Positions 33,212 to 39,070 of a stretch of 39,070 bases of DNA are shown piece after piece. The position numbers were made by a program, and so were the translations under genes. Source of the DNA: an uncultured Collinsella sp. Its GTDB lineage: Bacteria; Actinomycetota; Coriobacteriia; Coriobacteriales; Coriobacteriaceae. Positions within the stretch are counted from its first letter, which is position 1, and each line of letters begins with the position of its first letter. The notes beneath the pieces were generated by a model that did no database searches, was not told the DNA's origin, and worked only from the letters and a program-made list of their open reading frames with translations. The stretch is from the NCBI GenBank assembly GCA_900765115.1, contig CAAFQK010000107.1, positions 1 through 39,070 on the forward strand, written 5' to 3'.

Positions 33212-34636
33212 CTAGCACACACCTTCCACAAAGCGGTCGAGCTCAACAAAGCGGGAACCCTTGACCAGTACAACATCATGTTTTTCAAGCGCGCCGCCCA
33301 TGCGGCCGAGCACCTGCTGATAATCGGAGAACACCTGAATGCGGTCCTCGTCCATGCCCATCATGTGTGCGGCATCGGCCATAAGCTGGGCCAGCTCACC
33401 ACCCACGCACGCCAGCATGTCGAGCTTCTTGGCGGCGGCATAGGCGCCCACGAGCTCATGCATGCGAGGAGCCTCATCGCCCATCTCGCCCATCTCGCCC
33501 AGGATCGCCATGCGAGACCCCGCACACGAAAGCGAGCACAGCAGATCGAGGCCAGCAGCCATGGATTCGGCACTGGCGTTATAGGAGTCATCGATGACGC
33601 GTGCACCGCTCTTGGCGCGCTTGATCTCCTGGCGGTGTCCGGTGATCGTGAGACCCCTAAAGGCAGCATCGATCTGCTCGGGCGTCACGCCCAGGCGATA
33701 GGCAACCGCGGCGGCCTTAACGGCATTAGGAACGGACTGCACGCCGGGGATGGCAAGCATGGTATCGATCGTCTCACCCTGGCCAAAATCGAGCGTAAAG
33801 ACCGGACGGCCTTCGTCATCAACACGAATGTCGCGGGCACGGACCTCATCATCGTCCGAGACGCCGGCCAGCATCACGTCGATACCAGCAGGCTGGGCGA
33901 ACGTGTCGCGAATGAACGGCGTAAAGTCGTCCTCGCCGCCCAAAACCAGCAGCGGCAAATAGCCGCCGGCGGCGCACATGCCCTGGACAATCTCGGCCTT
34001 AGCGCGGGCGATGTTCTCGCGGCTGCCCAAAATGCCGATATGAGAGGTGCCGATCTTGCTCACGATGGCAAGGTTGGGATTGGCAGACTGAGACAGGCGC
34101 TCGATCTCGTGGAAATGGTTCATGCCCATCTCGAGCACCAGGACCTCGGTATCGGCCGGAGCGGAAAGCACCGTGAGCGGCATGCCGATCAGGTTATTGA
34201 AATTGCCCTTGGTGGCCCAGACACGATAGCGCTTGGCGAGCACAGCGGCGAGCACGTCCTTGGTCGTCGTCTTGCCGATGGAACCGGTAATGCCAACGAC
34301 CAGGCAGCCAAGCTCCAGGCGATACGCGTGCGCCAAACGCAGCAGAAACTCCTCGGGATCATCGGTCAGCAAGATGGCACAGCCCTTGTCCTGCGCCAGC
34401 GAGACCAGCTCGGCCTCGGGCTCACGCGTCATCACGACGGCGCCGGCACCCGACTGGACGGCACGGGAAGCAAAATCATTGCCGTCGACCTTTTCGCCGG
34501 GGAAGGCGACAAAGATCGTCCCCTCCTCGACCTGACGCGAGTCGATAACGCACCCGCGGCATACCCGATCGACTTCTTCCGTCACGGTTCGGGCCCCCGT
34601 TGAGGCCGCGAGGTTGTTGACGGCGATCTCTATCAT
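33212..34636 (-). CDS. murF: UDP-MurNAc-tripeptide--D-alanyl-D-alanine ligase
   Basis: This 474-aa Mur ligase adds D-Ala-D-Ala. The N-terminal substrate domain has VIDSRQVEEGTIFVAFPGE, the P-loop is VGITGSIGKTTT (about residues 114-125), and KGNFNNLIGMPLTVL, VLEMGMNHFHEI and VIDDSYNASAESM follow. GGGGAG precedes the ATG. MurE, usually just upstream, is absent; instead 125 bases separate murF from ftsI, with TACAAT near 34674-34679 on the minus strand as a possible -10 lacking a clear -35. Confidence 0.97.
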   Translation of the reverse strand: MIEIAVNNLAASTGARTVTEEVDRVCRGCVIDSRQVEEGTIFVAFPGEKVDGNDFASRAVQSGAGAVVMTREPEAELVSLAQDKGCAILLTDDPEEFLLRLAHAYRLELGCLVVGITGSIGKTTTKDVLAAVLAKRYRVWATKGNFNNLIGMPLTVLSAPADTEVLVLEMGMNHFHEIERLSQSANPNLAIVSKIGTSHIGILGSRENIARAKAEIVQGMCAAGGYLPLLVLGGEDDFTPFIRDTFAQPAGIDVMLAGVSDDDEVRARDIRVDDEGRPVFTLDFGQGETIDTMLAIPGVQSVPNAVKAAAVAYRLGVTPEQIDAAFRGLTITGHRQEIKRAKSGARVIDDSYNASAESMAAGLDLLCSLSCAGSRMAILGEMGEMGDEAPRMHELVGAYAAAKKLDMLACVGGELAQLMADAAHMMGMDEDRIQVFSDYQQVLGRMGGALEKHDVVLVKGSRFVELDRFVEGVC

Positions 34637-34761
34637 TGCAGCTCCCCTGTAAACCTAATAATGCTATCGGCGTATTGTATCCCAGTGCCATGCGCGCGTG
34701 GTGCAGGGCATGTGAACACCCTTCAGATCAAACGGCAGGCCACGCTCAAGATTGTAACCCC

Positions 34762-36627
34762 CTACTTCGTGCGCGGGATACCCAGCACGTCGAGCGCGTT
34801 GGCCATAATGGACTGGAATGGCACCGCGGCGGCATCCGAGCCGCTCGGCGTTCCATCGAGTGTGATATAGCACAGCACCTTGGGCGATTGTGCCGGCGCA
34901 AAGCCCATAAAGGACGACATGTAGTTCTCCTTGAGGTAACCGCCGTTCTCGTCAGCACGCTCGGCCGTACCGGTCTTGCCCGCCACGTCATAGCCATCGA
35001 CCGCACCGCCAACGCCCGTGCCTTCGGACACGACCGTCTGCATGCACGATGTCACCTGGGCGGCAGCGTCCTCCGAAATCGCACGCTCGCCTTCGCCCCA
35101 GTCCCTCTCATCGCCCTTGCTGGACTTATAGAAGTGCGGCGTCATCATCACGCCGCCGTTCGCTATGCCGCCCACGGCACGTGCGACCTCAATCGGCGAG
35201 ACGGACAGCGCCTGGCCAAAGCTCATCGAGCCCAGCGTGGCGCCGTCGTACTGGTCGCGCTCCTTGACGATGCCCAGGCTCTCACCCGGAAAATCGACAC
35301 CGGAGCTATGACCGATACCCCACTTGTCCACATAGGTGGCAAAATCATCTGCACCGATCTTGCGTCCCACCAGGACAAAGCCCACATTGGACGAACGGCG
35401 CATCATCTCGCGCACGTCCATGGTCATGGTGTAGTCGCGCTTATCGGCGTCGGTAACGGTGTCGTCGCCAACCTTAATGCTCGCCGGCACCTCAAACGAC
35501 GTGCTCGAACGCACGGCGCCCAAGTCGAAGCCGGCACCGGCCACGAGCGTCTTAAAGACCGAGCCGGGCTCATAGGCATCGGTAACCAGGCGCAAGTTCA
35601 TGTCCTCGGTCTTGGCGTTTTCCAGATCGGCCTGGTCATATGTCGGATACGAGCATGCCGCCAGAATCTCGCCCGTCGTGGGATCGGTGACCAGGGCCGA
35701 GCCGTTCTTGGCCTTGGTCTTTTCGACCGCCTCGGCCAGGGCGTCCTCGGCGGCGCGCTGGATATTGACATCGAGTGTCGTCACGATATCCACGCCGTCC
35801 ACCGCCGCCACCTTTTTATAGGCGCCGCCCGCGATATAACTACCGTCCCTCGCCCGCTCGCGCACCAGCGAACCGTTGGTTCCGGTCAAAAGCTTGTTGT
35901 ACTGTTTTTCGAGGCCCGTCAGACCGTCGTTGTCCACGTTTACCACGCCAAGCACCTGCGATGCCAGGTTGCCGTAGGGGTACACGCGCTTCATGGCCTG
36001 CTCAAAGAGCACGCCTGGCAGGTTCTTCTTCTCCAGCGCCGCGGCATCGTCCTCGTCCACCTGACGTTTGATATACACCCAGGTGCCATCCGACTCAACG
36101 AGCTCGCGACAGGTCTTTTTATCGATTCCCGTAGCTTTGACCAGCGCCGATACCGTCTTGTCAACGTCCTCGATAAGCTGAGGATTCACGGCGATGTTGC
36201 GGCATTCGACCGACGACGTCAGCACGTTGCCGTTACGGTCGTAGATGGTACCGCGCTTGGCATACAGCGTCTGCGCAAGCAAGCGACGCGCATCGGCACG
36301 CTCGCGCAGTTTATCGGCTTCGACAATTTGATAGTCGGCAAGGCGAAAGACGCCCAAGCCCAAGCCAAGCCCGATGAAGCCCATGACGGCTTTGCGGCGA
36401 GGCAGAGGTGCGCCTGTGAGCCATTCGGTCGACGAACTCTTGCGCGACCTGGTGTTATGCACTTGAGGGCCGCCCGAGCCGCGAAGTCGCGACGCCGGGT
36501 CGTTGCCACGGGACTGCCCGGCGTTGTAAGATTGCCGACCCGTTCCTTGATAACCAGAACGTCCCCGCGACGAGGGACGTCCAGAACCGCGGCCCCCATC
36601 GGAACCGCGGCGATAGTCATTTGTCAT
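34762..36627 (-). CDS. ftsI: Septal penicillin-binding protein FtsI (class B PBP)
   Basis: This 621-aa transpeptidase cross-links septal peptidoglycan with FtsW. Residues 1-78 are an Arg/Gly/Ser-rich cytoplasmic tail. A TM follows at about 79-97, then the dimerisation domain with KRGTIYDRNGNVL. The transpeptidase domain has SxxK at Ser356-Lys359 (EPGSVFKT), SxN at Ser412-Asn414 and KTG at 551-553. No PASTA repeats are present. It lies 17 bases after ftsL. Confidence 0.96.
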   Translation of the reverse strand: MTNDYRRGSDGGRGSGRPSSRGRSGYQGTGRQSYNAGQSRGNDPASRLRGSGGPQVHNTRSRKSSSTEWLTGAPLPRRKAVMGFIGLGLGLGVFRLADYQIVEADKLRERADARRLLAQTLYAKRGTIYDRNGNVLTSSVECRNIAVNPQLIEDVDKTVSALVKATGIDKKTCRELVESDGTWVYIKRQVDEDDAAALEKKNLPGVLFEQAMKRVYPYGNLASQVLGVVNVDNDGLTGLEKQYNKLLTGTNGSLVRERARDGSYIAGGAYKKVAAVDGVDIVTTLDVNIQRAAEDALAEAVEKTKAKNGSALVTDPTTGEILAACSYPTYDQADLENAKTEDMNLRLVTDAYEPGSVFKTLVAGAGFDLGAVRSSTSFEVPASIKVGDDTVTDADKRDYTMTMDVREMMRRSSNVGFVLVGRKIGADDFATYVDKWGIGHSSGVDFPGESLGIVKERDQYDGATLGSMSFGQALSVSPIEVARAVGGIANGGVMMTPHFYKSSKGDERDWGEGERAISEDAAAQVTSCMQTVVSEGTGVGGAVDGYDVAGKTGTAERADENGGYLKENYMSSFMGFAPAQSPKVLCYITLDGTPSGSDAAAVPFQSIMANALDVLGIPRTK

Positions 36628-36644
36628 ACTCAGCTACCGTCTTG

Positions 36645-37115
36645 CTACTGAGCGGTCGCGGTCGCGTTGGCGCCCGCGGCTGCATCCTGCGAAAAGTCAA
36701 GTGTAACGCTCTCGCTGGGCTCCACCATGCCATAAGCGCCCGCAAGGTCGCGAATGCGCGTGTCGGCGCCATAGACCGAATGCATGACCTCCAGGTCGGA
36801 GCTCTCATCGGTCGCCTTTTCGAGCGTGTTGGTAAGCTCGGCGTTGCTGTTGAGCACCTGGGCCGTAACGCCGGCGAGCGCCACGCGGGCGACGCCGATC
36901 GTCATGAAGATAGCCGCAATGATGCAAAACGTTTTAAGAACGCTCATGAAAACCGGGCTTACCGCCTGGTTTGCCTGACGGCCCGCGCCCGTGTAGACAT
37001 CAAAGCGCGGCGCGCGCTGCTCACGGGGAGCAACGGGGGCCTGCGGCGTCTCACGATAGGCGGGCATGGCGTTCATATCATAGGCGAGTGCTGCGCTTGA
37101 AGTGTTGTAGCCCAT
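36645..37115 (-). CDS. ftsL: FtsL-like cell division protein
   Basis: This 156-aa bitopic protein is identified mainly by position between rsmH and ftsI and by architecture: a ~52-residue Pro/Arg-containing cytoplasmic part, one TM (about residues 53-78, VSPVFMSVLKTFCIIAAIFM), then a short coiled-coil region (TAQVLNSNAELTNTLEKATD) and an Ala-rich tail. FtsL sequences are poorly conserved. It would recruit and activate FtsW-FtsI together with FtsQ. GGAGG is 10 bases before the ATG. Confidence 0.82.
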   Translation of the reverse strand: MGYNTSSAALAYDMNAMPAYRETPQAPVAPREQRAPRFDVYTGAGRQANQAVSPVFMSVLKTFCIIAAIFMTIGVARVALAGVTAQVLNSNAELTNTLEKATDESSDLEVMHSVYGADTRIRDLAGAYGMVEPSESVTLDFSQDAAAGANATATAQ

Positions 37116-37205
37116 GATATGCCGCCTCCCATCCCGAGTACGTTGGTAGTGTGTTTAAGCTTCGTTTATGGTGCGAGCGGGAGGTCCAATATCGCGCGGT
37201 CGCGC

Positions 37206-38171
37206 CTACAGACGCTGCGCCACGCGGATTTTGGCTGATCTCGCCCGAGGGTTGCGCTCAACCTCATCAGGCTGGGCAACCAAGGGTTTGCGGGTGATGA
37301 CCTTGAGTATCGGCACGTTGCCGCACACGCACACCGGAATCTCCGGCGGACACGTGCACCCCTGGCTCATCTCCTTAAAGTGGTTCTTTACGATACGGTC
37401 CTCGAGCGAGTGATACGAGATGACGCAGATACGTCCGCCCGGGTTGAGCCACCTGGTGGCGGCATCAAGCCCTCGTTCGAGCACATCGAGCTCGTGATTG
37501 ACCTCGATGCGAATGGCCTGGAAACTTTTCTTGGCCGGGTGTCCGCCATGCCGACGAGCGGCAGCCGGGATACCCGCCTTGATGATCTCGACAAATTGGC
37601 CGGTGGTTTCGATCGGTTCTTGCTCGCGGCGGCGCACGATCTCGCGCGCGATCTGCGAGGCGAACTTCTCTTCGCCGTAGACGCGTAGAATCCGGGCGAG
37701 GTCGTGTTCGTTATAGGTGTTGATGACCTCAGCTGCGTTTAAGGTGTTATTACCCGGATCCATCCGCATGTCCAATGGGGCGTCCTCGTTATACGAAAAG
37801 CCCCTGCCAGGGATATCGAGTTGCGGTGACGAAACGCCCAAATCGAACAGGAAGCCATCGACCCCGGGCACCTCGGCCGAGCAAAGAAGCTCGTCCAAGT
37901 CGCCGAAGTTGCCCTTCAGCAGCTGGTGCGGAACGCCGGGAACCTCGCGGTCCAGACGGGCGCCAGCGGCCTCGAGGGCCATGTCGTCCTGATCGACGCC
38001 GAGCAAAAGGCCCGTCTCCCCCACCTGCGCGGCCATCTTTACCGAATGGCCGGCACCGCCAAGGGTGCAATCGCAGACAACGGAGCCGCTCTTTAGCCGC
38101 AGCGACTCAAGCACTTCGCCGAGCATGACAGGTTCATGCCGATATTCTTGTGTCAAGATCCCACGCTCCAT
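37206..38171 (-). CDS. rsmH: 16S rRNA m4C1402 methyltransferase RsmH
   Basis: This 321-aa SAM-dependent enzyme methylates C1402 in the ribosomal P site. The N-terminal EYRHEPVMLGEVLE, SAM motif CDCTLGGAGHS, GFLFDLGVSSPQLD, GRGFSYNEDAPLDMRM and the C-terminal ISYHSLEDRIVKNHFK are typical. A CTCPPEIPVCVCG segment is a possible zinc knuckle, common in Gram-positive members. It starts 20 bases after mraZ, with only a weak ribosome site. Confidence 0.97.
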   Translation of the reverse strand: MERGILTQEYRHEPVMLGEVLESLRLKSGSVVCDCTLGGAGHSVKMAAQVGETGLLLGVDQDDMALEAAGARLDREVPGVPHQLLKGNFGDLDELLCSAEVPGVDGFLFDLGVSSPQLDIPGRGFSYNEDAPLDMRMDPGNNTLNAAEVINTYNEHDLARILRVYGEEKFASQIAREIVRRREQEPIETTGQFVEIIKAGIPAAARRHGGHPAKKSFQAIRIEVNHELDVLERGLDAATRWLNPGGRICVISYHSLEDRIVKNHFKEMSQGCTCPPEIPVCVCGNVPILKVITRKPLVAQPDEVERNPRARSAKIRVAQRL

Positions 38172-38191
38172 CCGTTACCCGTGCCTTGCCC

Positions 38192-38626
38192 TTACGAGAA
38201 GAAGAGGTCCAGCAGGGCCTCATCGTCATCGTCCTCATCGGCCGCGGCGCGATCCCAAACCTCAAGGTGGTCGTAGTTGCCCACAACCGTGACCTCGCGG
38301 TCGAGGTTCGCCTGCTTGCGGAGAGACTCGGAAAGACCGATACGACCGGCGCTGTCCACGTCCATCGACGTGGTGCGCTTGTTGATCGCCCTCATGAGCT
38401 TCTGGTCATTAATGTCACGCGGGTTAAAACCCTCGTGGCCCTCACGACCCGCGAAGAGTCCTTCGACCCACTTATCGAAGGCCTCGGCAGAGAACACGTA
38501 CAGAGCATCGACATCCAGGGCTTTGAACACGCGAACGTGCTCTCCAAGCTCCTCGCGAAGGGGTGCAGGCAGGGACAGACGACCTTTTGCATCGAGATTG
38601 CGCTCGTATGCACCCGTCATTCCCAT
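38192..38626 (-). CDS. mraZ: Transcriptional regulator MraZ
   Basis: This 144-aa protein has two SpoVT/AbrB-type halves, each with a DxxxR motif (DAKGRLSLP and DSAGRIGLS), and an acidic C-terminus (DEDDDDEALLDLFF). MraZ binds repeats upstream of its own gene and represses the dcw cluster. GAGGGGAGGG precedes the first of two close ATGs, which I use. It leads the dcw operon, with a resolved promoter and four GTGGG repeats upstream. Confidence 0.97.
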   Translation of the reverse strand: MGMTGAYERNLDAKGRLSLPAPLREELGEHVRVFKALDVDALYVFSAEAFDKWVEGLFAGREGHEGFNPRDINDQKLMRAINKRTTSMDVDSAGRIGLSESLRKQANLDREVTVVGNYDHLEVWDRAAADEDDDDEALLDLFFS

Positions 38627-38664
38627 GTGCGCCCTCCCCTCGGTTACTCAGATGGCACGTACGC

Positions 38665-38714
38665 GGGGAACCACCCCGCCTGTCGACGTCATTAATAATA
38701 TGGGGAACCGCCCC
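38665..38714. promoter_or_regulatory. Duplicated GGGGAACCRCCCC element around the mraZ start site
   Basis: GGGGAACCACCCC (38665-38677) and GGGGAACCGCCCC (38702-38714) are nearly identical and each has GGGG/CCCC symmetry. One lies in the promoter spacer and the other just downstream of the expected start site, 37 bases apart, an arrangement suited to repression. Confidence 0.55.
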
Positions 38715-38723
38715 ATTTTTCAA
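38695..38723 (-). promoter_or_regulatory. mraZ (dcw operon) promoter
   Basis: On the minus strand TTGAAA (38718-38723), a 17-base spacer and TATTAT (38695-38700) form a near-consensus housekeeping promoter. Transcription would begin near 38688, about 60 bases before the mraZ ATG. Confidence 0.8.
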
Positions 38724-38731
38724 CACCTTTC

Positions 38732-38770
38732 CCCACCCCTTCCCCCACTCCGCCCCACCACTCCACCCAC
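38732..38770 (-). promoter_or_regulatory. MraZ-type operator: four GTGGG repeats
   Basis: On the minus strand GTGGG occurs four times (as CCCAC on + at 38732, 38744, 38754 and 38766), spaced 12, 10 and 12 bases, directly upstream of the -35. MraZ in other bacteria binds direct repeats with a TGGG core at about one-helical-turn spacing. Confidence 0.7.
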
Positions 38771-38789
38771 CATATATCGCAAAACACCC

Positions 38790-38803
38790 CAAGCATATGT
38801 TCG
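38790..38803 (-). promoter_or_regulatory. LexA (SOS) box-like sequence
   Basis: CGAACATATGCTTG on the minus strand agrees with the Gram-positive LexA consensus CGAACRNRYGTTYG at 13 of 14 positions. It lies ~67 bases upstream of the mraZ -35, so it may control mraZ or a divergent gene beyond the contig end. Confidence 0.45.
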
Positions 38804-39049
38804 AAAACACAATATGTTGTGTTTACAGCAACGGCGGGATCCCCCCTGTGGCCCCCCGCCGTTCAACCTCAACCTTCAAGTTGACCTTGAGGCGATTTTT
38901 GCGTCCCTTTACATGCCGTTCACATCGCCCCCAAACTCCCCCACCCAAGACACGTGCGGCCCACCACCGCGATGCCAAGTGGCGAAAAATGGGACGGGCC
39001 CCCAATTGACCCTTCGCGCGCACAAGCACGCCGTGGGAATCCGGGGCCG

Positions 39050-39070
39050 GATCGGAAGAGACACCCTCTG
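39050..39070 (+). other. Degraded Illumina adapter (artefact)
   Basis: GATCGGAAGAG followed by ACACCCTCTG resembles the TruSeq adapter start (GATCGGAAGAGC then ACACGTCTG) with a few errors. It sits at the extreme contig end in the orientation expected for read-through. The last genomic base is about 39049. Confidence 0.9.

Larger units (their letters stand above)
38627..39049. other. Long non-coding region upstream of mraZ
   Basis: About 420 bases without a plausible gene. It contains the mraZ promoter, two GGGGAACCRCCCC copies, four GTGGG repeats, a LexA-like box, an 18-base palindrome (38806-38823, arms AACACAA/TTGTGTT) and AACCTTCAAGTTGA at 38871-38884. From 38900 to the adapter I see nothing specific. 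Confidence 0.75.

Noticed and set aside
34674..34679. TACAAT upstream of murF as an internal dcw promoter
   Set aside because: The -35 position does not resemble TTGACA; a single hexamer is not enough.
34636..36651. A 671-codon + strand frame opposite ftsI
   Set aside because: Shadow of ftsI, which has intact SxxK, SxN and KTG motifs on the other strand.

Overview
The window reads as a chromosomal fragment from an anaerobic, high-GC Gram-positive bacterium of class Coriobacteriia, most likely Collinsella or a close relative. I base this on the C/G-ending codons, the absence of ftsA next to ftsZ with sepF present, the short anaerobe-type ThiC, the diderm-independent lipoprotein and division genes, and the style of the intergenic palindromes. 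The species is inferred and was not searched. The first 33 bases are an exact Illumina TruSeq adapter and the last ~21 bases a degraded copy of the opposite adapter, so positions 1-33 and about 39050-39070 are not genomic. No tRNA, rRNA, prophage, CRISPR array or intact transposase was found.

Layout, left to right. 34-6137: polA (-), an M18 aminopeptidase (+), yaaA (+) between two copies of a hairpin repeat, and an unknown one-TM protein (-). 6188-8655: thiamine pyrimidine genes, with a TPP riboswitch, thiC and thiD (+). 8656-8987: a gene-free stretch with three tandem long hairpins. 8988-12128 (-): an SGNH hydrolase, a PARG-like protein with an altered catalytic motif, a Bax-inhibitor-1 protein and a small unknown protein. 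12253-14938 (+): a Pit phosphate transporter with its DUF47 partner, a palindromic MITE-like element, and a nitroreductase with a striking codon-usage shift.

15012-38626 is almost entirely minus strand and forms one large cell-envelope and division block. Read in transcription order it is mraZ, rsmH, ftsL, ftsI, murF, mraY, murD, ftsW, murG, murC, murB, ftsQ, ftsZ, pgeF, then pstS-pstC-pstA-pstB-phoU, then yggS, sepF, yggT, divIVA. This is the dcw cluster followed by the ylm cluster, with a complete high-affinity phosphate operon lodged between pgeF (ylmD) and yggS (ylmE). murE and ftsA are missing from their usual slots. The mraZ promoter is well resolved, with four GTGGG direct repeats upstream that fit MraZ autoregulation.

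How the genes work together. MurB, MurC, MurD and MurF, MraY and MurG make lipid II. FtsW and FtsI polymerise and cross-link it at the septum, organised by FtsZ, SepF, FtsQ, FtsL and DivIVA. Pst, PhoU, Pit and DUF47 provide phosphate uptake and its control. The most unusual material is intergenic: at least five long hairpins in two arm families, whose asymmetric loops look related to each other, and a further inverted-repeat element beside the phosphate transporter genes.
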